64,000 nucleotides of DNA from Eumeta japonica (GCA_005406025.1 BGZK01001624.1:61809-125808); one strand, 5' to 3'; positions 38,201 to 51,806 are shown, numbered from the stretch's first letter. Made by a program: numbers and translations. Notes: generated from the letters alone by a model not told the origin.

Positions 38201-41200
38201 AATTAAAAGGAAAACGATCACTGCTGGGAAGGTTTTACAAGTTAATAAGTTATAGTTGACCAACTTGGAAATTTTGCTTTTACTGCTCCAAGCACATTTT
38301 ATAAAATGTATTTAGAGAAATAAAAGCAAATTTTTGCATTAATTGAAAATCACTTAAATGAACAATATAAAATTATTAAAATATAAAATCATATCATCAA
38401 TTATTAACAGTCATCCTATGAGGGTCCATTCGTAGACATCATTAGCTGTGTAAGCCGTGAACTCAATTAATAGGTTTATAGTATCAAACAAATAAACCTT
38501 CAGAGTCAATGTGTTGTGACAAGCAACTATGGCCAGTATTAAACATCAAAATATATTGCATGTTTGGATTGTACTTTTACCTAATATGAAATCTGGACAT
38601 TATAGTTATAAATGCTGTGGCTTTGAAATAAACATTTACTGTAATAAACATTAACCAGAAATAATGAAGATTAAGAATATGTATGCCTTTTCAGCTGCCA
38701 TGGACACAGATTCAATTGATATGGTTACCTTGGAACAATGGATATGAGGTGTTTTATACAATTTTTCAGTTTAACACACTGGTGAGTATCTTTAACCTTT
38801 TGAGTGTTCTCTTGTCATTGATAGGCAAACAAATGCCACAGAATAAACCAGATCTTTCGACCTATTAGCAGTCATTTTGCATATGCTTATTGAGTCAATA
38901 AATATCACTTAAATGCCAACAATAAGATTAAAAGAAAGATGCATTAATAATTTCTAATTCTTTTAATACTGATGTTCACTAAAGCATTGTTCAGATATAT
39001 ATTAAAAATATATATAAAATTAGCTTTGATTCTAAGTTCTTGGAACCTAAAGTGTTTAGGTCCACATAAAACTTTATAACAAGTAATGATGGTTTTATTT
39101 TTCTGTGGAGGTATTAAAGCAGAAAATTAAAACTTGTGTTTTATTGTTATTATTGTTTACACCTAACGAACAATCAACTTATAAAGGTAAAACAGTATCA
39201 CATGGTTCAGTTTGCTTCTCATGAGACTCATTAAATATCTGAATTAAAATAAATAGTGCATGCATATACTTTTGTGAAGCCTTAATCAGTGTTCCATGCA
39301 TGAACCAGAACAATGTGTTTTGCTGGACATTACTTTCCAACTACTCCGTCTTTTCCCTGAGATGCAGGTCCAGAACCCCCATCAAACTAAAGGCCTTGTT
39401 CCAATTGATAATTCCAATTCTACCAGTTGGCAAGGAATAGTAAATATTATCGTCATTGTGAATCCATAAAGTATAATTTAATTTTTGTAAATCGTCAATT
39501 TGCTATAAATTTTTTAAATATTTTTTTGTCCAGGCACCGCACGTTTTAAAATTACTGTACACATTGAGCACACCATCGGACGTGAATAGAAGAAGGGTGT
39601 TAAATCTCATCACATTGGCTCAAATGAGGGAGGCAAAGCGAGTATGTCTATTTCTAATTTTTATGTTTCTAGATGTATTTATTGTTATGTCAGAGTTTTA
39701 TTATCCCACTGCGGAGAGGTATACTTTTGAAAGATCATTTTATTTCTGATTTAAGGGTTTGAACTTTAGGCCACTGGCCATTACGCTGGCCTTTGCCAGA
39801 CGCTAATGACTCATTACCAAATGCCATCATAATGTTCCAGACTATCAGGTTATCATGCTTTCTGAGGCACAAAGTTTATAGTTTTACAGGAGTTAAGTTA
39901 AAACTCGGCAATTAATTCCTTCAGAAGGTGATAGCAGGTTTGATATTCATTAAGTGTTCAATGGATTGATGAGATTTCAAATTCAGTAAGATTAAACAAT
40001 TCTCTATGTATCTCGGAGAATACCTTAAATCTTCGTTTTATGGAGGTTGTCACCATACTGCTGATAAAATTTGCTTGCTTACTTGCTGCAACAAGTTTAA
40101 GATTCAAGCATCTCAATCGTAAATAGGATTTTGGTAGGAAACTCTTTGTAATGAGGTTACAATAACCTAATGTCTATTTAGAAACTGAATAGCAATATAG
40201 CACACTAAAGAAATCTACAAATCATCCCTTTTTTTTCAGAGTGACCTTAAAGGAGTGCAGGTGCTTTTGGGTCTTTTAAATCTTACAAACCTGAACTAGT
40301 GCCAGAGGTGTGCCCGCTGTGCCCATTGGCAGTTGTTTTAAGAAACTCAATACTACCATCTTGAATAGGTTTAAAACTAATCAGGTAAATTGATTGTTAC
40401 ATAATTGGTTATGTAAAAGTAAATAAGTGTGATTTTAACAATAATGCATGTGGATACAGTAAAAATATTCCTATATTGTCAAATGGGATATGGGTCTCAG
40501 TTTTGATTTGTAATAGTGTGGACTTTTGATTTCGAAAACTAATCAAAAGTGTAAGTAATTGCATTGTCTGTTCACTATCCCGATCTGTTATTTAATCTTA
40601 ACCTTATTGGATATAAGTCAATCGTATCAATTCAGGCAACATGTAAAGCAATGCATCATGTTTTAAAAATATTTTACTATTTCAAAATAGATTGTTGTTT
40701 GCAGAATAACATTTAAAAGTTTATGAAACTTTAAATGTTTACACCCTAATTAAGACAGCTATTTTAGGATTGGACTTAACAAATGCAATGGAATATTGTA
40801 GGTAGTCTATTCTTTCTCTTAGTTTTAAATTTGTTTGTGTTTTCAATTATCAAGTAAAATATTGTTTATTTTGTGTCATTATTACAATAGCCTTTTACAT
40901 ATGTTATCCATTGTTAATGCAATCCAGTTTTAATCTTTTGTATTGTTGGGTTCTGTCTAAAGCTTTAATCTTTCTACTATTACACCCCATAAAATTACTC
41001 ATTGGAAAAAAAGACATATCTAAAACAATATTTGAAAAAAGGTTATGATGAGATTTTATTTAAAAATAATAGTGAAAGTTTAGGAAATTCAAGATAAGCG
41101 AATTGGGAAATAGATAGTTAATATGTAATAAAACGTTTAGTGGTATCCTTTTAGTATAAACAGTTATTTGAAACCTTTGTTCTAAATATGGTTTTAATAT

Positions 41201-44200
41201 ATTTTTATATATATATTTTATACTTCTTCATTGAAGTACTACATGCTGTACTGAATCACTCTAGGTATTTGAAAATTATTGATTATGATTTAAATACTTT
41301 CAAATTATTGGATATATCTATCTTTCATATTTCTCTAGTAATAATTTAATTTGGGAATACTTTTTATATTATTGTAAGTAATATGTTTGTAAATATTGTT
41401 TGTTGAATTGATGATAATTTTTTATGTCAGGTTTTGATTTAAATTATGTTTAATACTCTGATAATAACATGCAACATAGTCTTTTATTAAGAGATCGTTT
41501 AAACAATAGTTTAGAAGATAGTTTAAAGAGAAAAATTGGTAAAAATCTATTAAAAATTTAATATAAATCTGAAGCTCTCAATATGTTTTAGAAAATCTTT
41601 AGAAGATTAATTTTGAAGATCTTTAAATAAAACTCCTTGAGTTGATTACAGAAGGTGTATTGACATCAATTTGCATTATGTATTGAATATGTATATATTG
41701 GACGCAGTAGAAACATTGTTGAAATCAACACACAGCCCTACACTATTACTTTTTTTTTTCTCCTGTGACAAGGGGGAGGTAAAAAATGTTTATCTCGCAC
41801 ACTCTCGCGCCCGTATGCATGAGTAGTGTGGAGCTTGAAACCAACTAAAAAAGTCCCTCTGAAAATGAAATTGTTGGATCGGCTATGCTGTGTAGTCGGA
41901 CGACTATATAGCTTCACCGAGTGCGGCCGGACGACACATGTGGGTGTCGACGGCGCGTGACATGCACTGGACGACATCTGAAGGGAGTCGTCTCGGCATA
42001 GGATGTCACAGGAAACCGTCGCGGGTCGGTTTCCTTTCCTCCTACCTGGCACGGAGGCGGTTAGCGGCGGCCGGGTGGGATAAGGGATCTTAAGTCGATA
42101 ATCTAACTAACGGGACACTATTACTCTGTCGGATTATGGATTAATTTGGTTAAGAGAACATGGTAGATAGTTTTATTGAATTTTTGATCAAGTAACAGCT
42201 GTGTGTTAATATGTTCTTGTTGATGTGTGTTAGTAAACAAAACAAACACTGTTGTCATTTAATCCAATAAGTTTGTGTAACTGAACAGTTCATTGCGTCT
42301 TTTTTTATTCTATTCCAAATATATAAGTATCAAGTAATAAAAATAAATTTTCTATACATCCTTTTATGTAGCAGATAATTTTTCTCAATAGACTCAAAGT
42401 TTTGGGTCTAATTTTTTACTAGCGTGTCTCTTTAATTTGGCTGTCAAGAATTCTGTTAAGTGTATGCTTAATGAAGTCCATTAGTCCATCCAGTAATATT
42501 GATAGAGGTTCTCCTGAAACTCATAGTTTAAGATCAGCTCTGTTAGTTTGATAATTCATGTATATGTAATATTGTAATTTTGCATTGTATGATTTTTAGG
42601 CATTCCAATATTATTGTTTCAGATTCGTAGGAATATTTCCATTGAGAAACCGATGAGCCTTCGATGGATAAACCCCAACACAGTGGTAAATTTGATTATG
42701 AAATCTCATAAATAATACAAAATAGCTCATTTAATAATAATTATAAACATATTGAGTTAGGTGAAAATTGTTTGATTTTAGATAGCTTATCGCTATTCTA
42801 TCATGGATATTGTGTGCAGTGTATATGTGTTGAATATTTTACTAGTTATATGGCACAATATACTTCTATTTGTGGTCTTACTCTACTGCACTAGGTGTGG
42901 GTTCGATTCCCAGTTCAATTATTTATTTGGTTGAAATTAATGTTTGTCTTTTATCTGAGAGTTTCTATGTATTATATGTATAAATAAAAATAAATATATA
43001 TATGTATTCTATCAACTATCTAGTACCCATAGTACAAGAGCCTCGTTGCTTACTTTGGGACCAGGTGGTGTTATGTATACAGGATGGAATCGATCATGCA
43101 TCTTTTCGCAAATATTCATAATTTCCTTCTTTTTAGAACAACTTTGCCAAAGTAATTAACAAAAATACGTCATTGAAAAACACTTATAATAAATTTAAAA
43201 CACAACTCTAATAAATGTTCGGCCAGACTGCAAGCGCGAGCGCGGTCGTTGGGTTGTGGTGCCACGACAACTCGAATTATGTCCCACACTGAGCTCTGCG
43301 ATGTATTATTTTAAAGGATTTATCGAGTAACTTAACTACGAATAACACTAGATGTTGTCTGTGATGGCAAGGCCAATGCTATAATCAAATTAGTCTGAAT
43401 TTCCATGTGTTCCACTCATATCCAAACAAACAAGGTAAACTAAGGCAAATTATTACATAAACGATACACAACACGCAATATAACTTACGGATTTACAGGG
43501 TTGTTAACTGTCAGGGTAAATTTCACTATAAAGTCGTAGAGCCTCAGCAATGTCACGTCTGCGAACTCCTCAACAATAAATCATGTTTGCATATTCGATA
43601 GCAGTGAAAGGCATTGTTATTAATCCTTTAATATTAATCACATATAATCTTAGTTTCAAAACGTCAATATCGTAAATGAAACATTTGGTGTATAGTATTA
43701 GTGTTAGGTTCCAGTTATAGTATAAACTATAACTGGAACCTATACTAATACTATCTATCATTACAAAATCGTCTTTATCATATGTACAATTTAAAAACAG
43801 TAAATAAAGAAAATACCTAGCTTCGGTGAAAGTTCGACGACCGCACCAGGCTGTGCGACCAAGCCACAGGCCGTGCTTTACGCTTAGATGGTGGGACGCG
43901 GCATAACGCATGACCGTCAGCTGTTGCTAAGGTTGTAAAGTCGTGAATATTTAGTACACGTTATAAGCTATTTTTTCAGAAATGGCTACTTCAATGACTA
44001 TGATTTTTGGCAAAGTTGTACCTTAAAAGGAGATTATGCATATTTGCAAAAAGATACATGATCGATTCCATAGGGTATGTTCAAAGATGTTATGATTGTA
44101 TTATTATAGGCACAATATATTGGACCAAGAAAAATTTTAAAATATTTTATAAGTAAAAGTTGCAATAAAATAGCTTTGGTTATGGGTTTGATCTGGCTAA

Positions 44201-47200
44201 TTTTGATACCATTAAAAGATGACATTATAAGAAAAGAAAAAAAAAAGTAAAAACAGTGTTCTGTCATTTTTATTATTTCTGTTTATTAAAATGAGTGAAT
44301 CTAATGTAGAAATTCCATACATTTTGAAGTGCTATTAGACAAAAAGGAAAATGAGACACTAGCCAGCAAAGCACTTGTGTGATATTTAAGCAGTGTCGGT
44401 AAGAATGGCAACAAAATTGTTTGCTGTTTTCAGTCTGGTAATTTTCATGTCAAAGATGAACCTCACTCTGATCAACTTGTTACGGATAAAGTTGATGCCA
44501 TTTTGGAAAAAGTAGAGCAAAATCAGCATATTAGTTCTTGTTTATAGTTGAAGAGTAGGATTGACAACAAAACAGTTGGAGCCATTTGAAAAGCTGGATA
44601 CACAAAAGCTCGATATTTAGATTCTACACGAACTCACCAAAAGAAATATGAATCACATATTTATTTGTGATTTCTATTGAAATGTAATCAAATCTATTTG
44701 TTTTTGAAAAGATTAATTTTTCACCATGATAACAATTCAGACCACACATCTTTTAACCACCAAAATATTGAGAGAGTTTCATGAACAGCAATGGATTATG
44801 TCACTACCTACAAAATGGCAAATAAGGTCGAAATGAAATGGTATACATATAATTAAATGTAAATAAAATATGATGAAAAATTATCCTGAAATTTATATGA
44901 GCACGAAAAACTTTTTCTTCAACTTTTATATTTTTAGTTGTGAAAAACTGTTTTGAAGTCCTGTTCAAGCTATTAATAGTTACATCTGATTAACATTTAA
45001 ATGAAAATATGTTATTTCACAACTGCACTGGCTCTTCCATTGAGCGTAAATTAATATTTAGCAAAAGTATTTTTTTATCTCAATGGTTGGTTGTTTTATA
45101 TATCAAATTGTTTGGATTTCATAGAATGATTCCAAAAGTATTTAATAAAGTTTGTCTATTAATGACAAAATTTGGTTATATTTTTTGGCTTACCGGGTCA
45201 CAGCAAATTTGGACCATAAGAATATGAAAGAATTTCTAATCCTTTATATCCATATTGTTGCTATTAATTTCATGCAGATCCTATACTTGATTTCAATTTT
45301 ATTCCATTCCACTGGTGTCTCTAATTTTGGTTCTATCAATTTAGTGGTTTAATAAAAGATAATATATATTGGAGAGTTTTATATTATATCGTATTTGTAT
45401 TATATTGAGATGACAGAAACATTAGTTTCAAAGCTCTGAATATACATAAGTTCAGAATGCTATAGCCTAACTTGTAACTAAAAGAAGAAAAACAGCTCGT
45501 AATGTAAAACTGAAAAAATTTATGGTTTGTCTTTAAATGATCACTGGATGAAATGCAATAGCATTTTGTTCAGCCAATGAGTGAGAGCTCTGATGACCTA
45601 CTTCCCGGTAGATTGATCCTCTTGCCCTCATTAGATATTCTTTTATAGAAAGAAGTTTCCTTTGTATACCCAAGGAACAGAAAATGCATTTATAACTCCC
45701 AGAATTATGAACATCCATGAGCTGTGATGACCTGCATAGTTCCTAATGGCTCATAAGCTCATTTGCCCTTGAAAATGATTTAAAATATTATTAGCCAAAT
45801 TTTCATTCAATATTTGTCTAGGCATATTTATTTTTACAATGTAATTTTAAACTTTTATGCATTGCGCTATTAACCTACAGAAATGCAATATCTATATTTG
45901 TCATCAGCCAGATATACTGGATAATATGCTATGATTTCTCCAATTTAATTCTTTTAAATTTGTAAAAGGAAAGAATATTTGTAGTTTAATAGAGCCATAG
46001 ACCATGATTTATTTAATCTTATCATGATTCCTTTCTTATAAAAGCATTTTTACATGATCACGAACGACGGAAGCATTTACTTTTCAGCTCTTAATGAACA
46101 TGCAATTTATCCACGTGGATCAAAACAGTATGCTGAGAAGGTTCCTAAAAGAAATACTCGGATTTTACGAAGTGAGTATAACAATTAAAAACTAGTTTTC
46201 GTATTTAATTCTTGTAATCATCTCAAAATAAGTATCAAACGGATAGATAGTTGCATCTATAAAAATGGAATGTTAGAATATACCTTGAGGCATTTGTACT
46301 TATGAGTGTAGCTTTAAATAGTTACAATTTCAATCATATTTACAATGTACCATGACAAAATAAGTTAGAAATGTTTCTGTTACATTACCAAATCTAGATT
46401 GAATCTCATATGTCAACAAGATAAATACCATTATAAGTGTAAAATAATGGCCATTAAATAGTTAATGACTTTGAGGAGTATATATATATAACTGAGATTT
46501 AATTTGTTGGCAGCCCCGTGTCTCCTTCGTTTATGTATTGCGCAATGAGCTGTCGCGGCTGGCGAGGCTACGCTCGCTTCGCTGCAAGATGTGGCTGTGC
46601 TCTGCTGGTGGTTCTGGGCTTCAGCAACAAGCTTCATGGATCACGATCTGCATTATGCTTGCTATTATTGTTAGTATTATACATGTTGTATTTTAATTGT
46701 ATCATAATATAAATTGCTTCATTACGATAAATGTTGCTATTCTTTATTGTGCAACACGATCACAACCATTTTCATACAAGGACAGTTATATGACTTGAGT
46801 TTGAATCTAAATAAATGTGAAATAACTCCCATGTTTTTTCTTTGAACTGCAATGGTCATTGATCATTTGAAATTTACTCTTCAATTTTCTAACACTAAAT
46901 GCTGGGCGGCCGCATATGGTATTCCGTGTCGTCCGCGCTGTAGACATTTATTATAGTTGTATTGAGATTCCATACCCTACACGCGCTCTAACCAATTAAT
47001 GTGAGTTTCTTCTCTCTGTCGTACTCTCTATATAACGTATTAGGCAGTTTATGCGAATTTGAATTACGGCTGCAATTACATTTTAAAAAATATGATAGAT
47101 TTTATTTCATATTTTTTTATAATGAAAAAATTTATTGACGTGCTTTTGGCAGTAAAATCAACTCGTATTGGGTATGATACATGCTGTTATGCCCCTTTAC

Positions 47201-50200
47201 TCTCAATTCGTCTCTCAACTCCCTTGTGGGTAGGTATATAAAATATATTTCTTTATCCTCTCTGTGTGAGGTTATGTACTGGCTTCACAGTATACTTGAC
47301 ACGTTTTACTGCTTATGCATGCTTTGTATCTTTCTTTAAAATATTATTATTTCTAAAGTGCTTAAGAGAATTTTGTAGAATTATTGTAAATTAGATTATA
47401 ATTGAATCAAAATATGTTTTCTATTTATAAATATACATATTCTGAATGTAATTAAAATAATAAGAAAATATGTTGATATTATTAATGAAACTTCTTTTAT
47501 TATTTTGCACCCAAATTTTATTGTTTTTATTAATTATAAATTTTAATATTAACTTAAATGTTTCACATCTGCCATGCATCACATGATGGACAACTGTGCT
47601 TTTAAAGCAATTTTTTAAATTAAATAGATTAAGGATATTTAGATTTATAATATATTTTTAAGCCATTTAGGGTTTAAAATTAGTTTATATATATAATCAT
47701 ACAATTATTATTAAGAAAAATAATAATACTTATCCTTGAATAAGTTCATCAAATTCGGAATTATTGGAAAGGTTTTTAATTTGAACCCAGCTTCATAGAT
47801 TCATGTGTCAGTATTGCAGCTTATAGTTTAATTTTCAATTTTACTCGATGAAATAATGACTGATTACAAGTATTCACAAAGTGCTTATATGTTTTCTATA
47901 TTAATTGCCTTTTTACTAATAAAGCTTTTATCTAATAATTAGTAATTAATTAGCTTTAAATACACATTGAGCACACCCATCATCATCTCCAGGTTTCCTC
48001 CAGGATTATCCATATAAATATGAAGAGAAGAGGACTTTCTGCTATGATTACAAAAAATCTAGTTGTCATACAACAAGGCATACCCAGCTGTGTTTTTCTT
48101 TCTAGTTTTACATTCTGGAAATGAAAAGGACTTCTTTCTGAGGTTATACTCGTCATATTTTTTTTCATAGTTATTGTTTTTGTGAAAATTATACAAAGAA
48201 AATATATATAAATATTATTAGCAGTATCTTTATAATTGAAACAAGTCAAACCAATTCTTTTGTAATTTTTGCCCTTTTATATAAACAACAATATAATTTT
48301 CCAGATTGCTAAAATATTATAGTGTAATATATCTTTCTTCTTGTTGTTATTTTAACACTGTAAGTATGGCAAATAGTTTAGAAGGAGTTTACGGCCATGT
48401 AGTGATACACTTAAGATTTATAATCAGTATTTAATTGGTCTTGTTGAATCTCTAACATCTGTTTTCAGATACTGAATAGTAGAGGATCTGGTGTGGAGCC
48501 CAATCGAGCATGTACTGTGCATTGTCAATACTTGGCAAGGATATCGGTGAGAGCCTGCTATGAAACAATTAGCGATTCTAAGAACACACAAATCTATACC
48601 TATTAATCTAGTAAGTAAATGTTTTTGAATATAAATATCAGATTGAGATATAGATTTATATAAAACACTGATGAAAAGGCAAATAAAGAAAATAGAGAAA
48701 CAGGATTTGATATAAAATCGTCTTTTCCTTGTACCAATCACAACGGTATTTTTAAAATCTATATACATAATCAATACATACACAGAAGTACCAATTGTCT
48801 GTTAATACTTGACTCAACTTAAAAAATATTCTGTTATATAAAGAAATATTATTCTTGATATAATTGTTGTGTCCTGAAAAATATTGTGTATTTTCTTAGG
48901 CGCGCACTATAGTCAAAAGAAACAGTATTTCCTGAACACGGAGGTGTCAAAACTCAAGCCGAAGCTAGCTAACCTTTCAAAAAATGCATAACAATGTTTG
49001 TGATGCTGCACTACAAATTAACTTGTAACTTAATAATTGTTTTGGAAAAATTTGAATGCCTTACAATAATGTGTTTAACAAATATACCGTATGTGCTTGA
49101 ACTAAGTCAGCTTTTATATCTATATTCCTAAATGCAACAAACCAGTGGCACAAATTGACATTCAGAACCTACTTTATAAAATCTAATACTGGTGGTATAT
49201 CACTGAACCACCACTGAGATTAGTGGTGGTTAGGTGATTTAGAGTACTGTTTTTGAACCAGAATGTACTGGTATAGTTCAGAATATATTGAATCTGACCA
49301 TGGGTGAAATTGACCAGTGAGTTTTAACTTAATGGTAAATTGTCTGACGCCTATAGAAATTTTGTGGTCTCCAGTGTCCTGCTAAATGCTCGCTGGGCAT
49401 ATTATACTATTAGAAGGTTTAGATTAGGTTTACTGCGAACCAAGTCATTGCGGTTAATTTTGGACGAAATGGCCATTCAGTGTAGGTGTGGTATGTGTGA
49501 ATGTTCCAGTGCTACAAACTTTTATGGATACAGGTAATGAACGTACATGTGAGTCGCCAACATCTTAGTGAAAAACTACTCTTTACAGTTACAGTTAAGA
49601 AAGATAGAAAATTTTATTGTCTAGCTCTACATGACAAAAATCATCCAGCATATCGTCTAGAAAGCATCATATAGAAAGATAGCTCTCTATATTTTAAGGA
49701 AATCAAGACTAAATTCACATCCATCCACAATCGTAACTAGAACTGAGGGTCTTTGCATTAAAAGAAGTTTGGAACTCTTTAATGCAAAGAATCACCCAAC
49801 TGGGCCTCCATCATTGTTATTCATCAATACTTGGGTTAATAGAAGTGAATGCTTTCTTAACATGCATTTATTTCATAAAACCATTAGTATCAGGTTTTCA
49901 CAGCGATTTTGTTATGAACTTCATCATTAACAAATAGATTAACACAGCCTAAACCTATCCTAAGAAATATATGAAAATATACTAAAACCACGTAGTTGAA
50001 ATATGCAAATATACTAAATAATTTGTACTAAAACTACTTACAACCTTATCAAAGAATTAGAGAAACTGTAGGAGACAAAAGTGCACTTGTGTGTATTACA
50101 TTCCCCTCAGATCATCAAAAATGTATAAACATGGGATTTCAGTGTGTAATAAAATCATTCAGCCTTTATTTTCTTTTTAAATTAAGTAATAGTATATGTT

Positions 50201-51806
50201 TTTGATTTATATTTATATGATATACAGTCTCGCATATATACAGTCTCACATATATACATTCGTATATACATACATGGGATATTTAACATTCATCTTTTCT
50301 GCAAATATTCTTACACTCTCCCATATAAAACAATTTTGCCAAATAAACCATAGTCATTGAAGTAGCCATTTGAGAAAAATAGCTTAGACATTTACGTCGT
50401 ATATTGCACTGACAACTTTGTAGATCAGCTGTACACGTAGATACTTCACTGTAGCGGCTGGCATGGCCGGCCACTGATCGTGCCTGCCCTTGCAGTTTGG
50501 GCTACATTTATTTAGGGTTGTGTCTATTATCTATATATATTTTTATATTATTTAGAGTATATATTCAATGATATTTTGTTATGGCTACTTTGGTAAAGTT
50601 GTACTAAAAAAGAAGGAGATTAAGAATATTTTCCCAAAGATTAAATGATAAAATCCATCATGTATAGTTAAAACCAAATATTGTAGAGAATATCATGCTT
50701 TGATAAAAGTCTAGAAACAAATTCGTCTAGACAACTTAATACTATACAAAAATTTATCCTGTTAAGTATACTTTAACAGTCCCGTTGAAAGCGTTTCCAG
50801 CAGCATAGATGTTTTAGAAATCTATCATTCAGTCAAACCAGTCTGGACTGCCCATGGAGAGCATTTTGTGGCATCCATCTTTGACATTATCATCAAAAAG
50901 ACAAATGCAAGTAGGCCCCAATCTGCATTGAGCCAGCATGGAGGGCTTAAGCCAAACCCCTCAGTCTGAAATAAAATATTGCAGCTGGGTATTCCCTTAC
51001 CGTGGAAGAGATTGAAACTGAATATAACAAACCAACATAATGCTCCACAGCGACAGAGTTCCCTGTGAGATTACATTGTGGGTGTGCATGGGGAATTTAA
51101 AATTATGAAATGAATGTGTGCAAACCGTCTTTGTTGTTGAATATAAACAATATTATATTTTAATTTCCACACTAATCCCAACTTCAAGTTTGTTCTTAAC
51201 TCTGAACTTAACATTTGAGTATTAGAATTAAATCTTTAAACGATATTGTTGTAGGTGATTTACGAATTCTGTGGGCAGCCACCGACATTCTTCAATGTAT
51301 ACGTAGCGCGCTTCGACATCGTGTGCACTGGCCATATAGATCTTCAAACCAACTGCTGTTTGTGCCCTGCATTAGTGACGCCTCTCTGCCGTTACTGGAA
51401 AATACGAGTTATTGATGATTGTTAGTTATATTTTGAAGGAATTATAATATTATCTATATTTTCATTAAAATAAACATACTTTTCAAATGAAATAAAACAA
51501 ATAATTTGTAATATTTCTTTCAATGTGTTAATACTACCGTTAAATTTATGGTCATTTACTGTTTTGCTACTTTGATGATGCAGAAAGCAACTTTATTTCA
51601 TTAAAATAGCCATTTTAAATACTTTGTTACAGTCATTGGAAAAGCTGCAACGCGCAGAAGCACTCCTGGCGTCTTCCAGGCGCACGTCACATGAGAACTG
51701 TTTGTGGGAGGGTCGAGCTCTGAGCAAAACGGCAGACGGTGTCGCTTTCATCAGAATGGTCCAAAATCACGTCGACGTTTCACCAAAACCAATGCATCGA
51801 TATTAG
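35246..51806 (+). CDS. CENPI: centromere protein I (CENP-I/Mis6) homologue, frame broken
   Basis: Nine exons: 35246-35414, 35930-36080, 38695-38781, 39534-39641, 40240-40384, 42623-42685, 46088-46171, 51255-51420, 51633-51806. The start is MDDVEDLVHY. Segments resembling CENP-I: KNIGECVIPREQV, FVLDWL, APHVLKLLYTLS, RRRVLNLITLAQMREAKR (vertebrate form: FRV..LL.LQ.KMG), DLKGVQVLLGL then YKPELVPE, LRWINPN, FLKEILGFYE. Only about 330 residues are recovered, while vertebrate CENP-I is about 750. CENP-I is a constitutive kinetochore subunit. All nine exons have usable splice sites, and exon-end phases agree once one-base breaks are allowed: one each in exons 2 (~36050) and 3 (~38750), two in exon 5 (T-run 40274-40277, C-run 40313-40315), two in exon 8 (~51346, A-run 51399-51402). 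These are consensus errors or decay. Exons 8-9 are GC-richer; their assignment is less sure. Confidence 0.72.
37484..37505. repeat. 11-base-arm palindrome
   Basis: TTTTTATCGAC and GTCGATAAAAA flank the triplet TAA in intron 2 of the CENP-I-like gene. It is short; it could be chance or part of a MITE. Confidence 0.6.
37960..37974. repeat. short CA microsatellite
   Basis: About seven CA units in an AT-rich intron (intron 2 of the CENP-I-like gene). Confidence 0.7.
41745..42110. repeat. GC-rich island in CENP-I-like intron 5, unclassified
   Basis: About 360 bases with many CG dinucleotides (for example TCGCACACTCTCGCGCCC, GTGCGGCCGGACGACAC, GGTTAGCGGCGGCCGGG) stand out from the AT-rich intron. 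The minus strand has a 104-codon ORF (42052-41738), rich in Arg, Ser and Pro, with no recognised domain. It begins next to a T-run. The composition suggests a fragment of a GC-rich retroelement (for example a LINE leader) inserted here, but I could not identify it. Confidence 0.45.
42870..43075 (+). mobile_element. tRNA-derived SINE, 5'-truncated
   Basis: GGTTCGATTCC at 42900-42910 is a perfect RNA polymerase III B box. It is followed by a SINE-like body (GAGAGTTTCTATGTATTAT..., then CTATCTAGTACCCATAGTAC and TTACTTTGGGACCAGGTGG near 43018-43068) of a type I recognise as common in lepidopteran SINEs. No good A box is seen upstream, so the 5' end is lost or diverged. The inverted-repeat element at 43076 begins directly at its 3' part. 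Confidence 0.68.
43076..44079. mobile_element. MITE family copy A, long inverted repeats
   Basis: The left end TATACAGGATGGAATCGATC and the right end, read in reverse complement (CATACCCTATGGAATCGATC), match over about 75 bases through CAAATATTCATAATTTCC and AACAACTTTGCC. The TA at the ends suggests Tc1/mariner-type target sites. The 1.0 kb interior holds no transposase but carries GC-rich patches (43210-43270, 43820-43925) and an inner palindrome at about 43704-43751. Copies B (50270-50666) and C (55916-56362) share these ends. Confidence 0.8.
44291..44990 (+). pseudogene. mariner transposase relic
   Basis: It begins with ATG and MSESNVEI.YILKF-like residues, then FHVKDEPH, VTDKVDAILEKVEQ and TVGAI-KAGYTKA, all in the order of mariner-family transposases. 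Near 44720 the triad segment appears as FHHDNNSDHTS in place of the usual HDN.RPH form. Several frameshifts and stops break it, and the middle catalytic region is missing. It therefore makes no active enzyme. The downstream boundary is approximate. It lies in intron 6 of the CENP-I-like gene, 0.2 kb from MITE copy A. Confidence 0.85.
46505..46640 (+). other. GC-rich exon-like patch in CENP-I-like intron 7
   Basis: A CAG acceptor at about 46510-46513 precedes an open stretch (VLRNELSRLARLRSLRCK in one frame), much GC-richer than its surroundings. No donor of good quality closes it in frame and the residues match nothing I know. It may be a repeat fragment or an exon from elsewhere. Confidence 0.3.
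50219..50275. repeat. short tandem repeat (ATATACAGTCTC units)
   Basis: About three imperfect units of ATATACAGTCTCRCAT sit directly left of MITE copy B. This may be a microsatellite that grew from the TA-rich insertion site. Confidence 0.6.
50270..50666. mobile_element. MITE family copy B
   Basis: The ends TACATGGGATATTTAACATT (left) and, in reverse complement, TATACATGATGGATTTTATC (right) continue into shared GCAAATATTCTTA...CTCC...ACAACTTTACCAAA text. The left interior (CATAGTCATTGAAGTAGCCATTTG, AAAAATAGCTTA) is the same as the right interior of copy A in reverse complement, which proves family membership. About 400 bases, no ORF; intron 7 of the CENP-I-like gene. Confidence 0.78.
50905..50995. 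repeat. fragment of a common interspersed repeat
   Basis: CCCCAATCTGCATTGAGCCAGCATGG followed by GGCTTAAGCCAAACCCCTCAGTC has the form of a very common sequence in Lepidoptera (CAGCGTGGTGGA..TAGGCC..AACCC type), thought to come from a non-LTR element. Family assignment is from memory of its style only. Confidence 0.45.

Noticed and set aside
42890..42920. Possible tRNA gene around the B box
   Set aside because: No acceptor stem, A box or anticodon arm could be folded; the context is a SINE.
48469..48546. Exon-like 78-base segment with AG acceptor and GTGAGA donor in the CENP-I-like intron 7
   Set aside because: It is phase-compatible and open, but its residues fit nothing in CENP-I at that point, and a second frame is equally open.
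49360..49537. Open segment ending at a GTAATG donor, with Arg-rich translation
   Set aside because: No family match and no consistent acceptor and phase with neighbouring exons.
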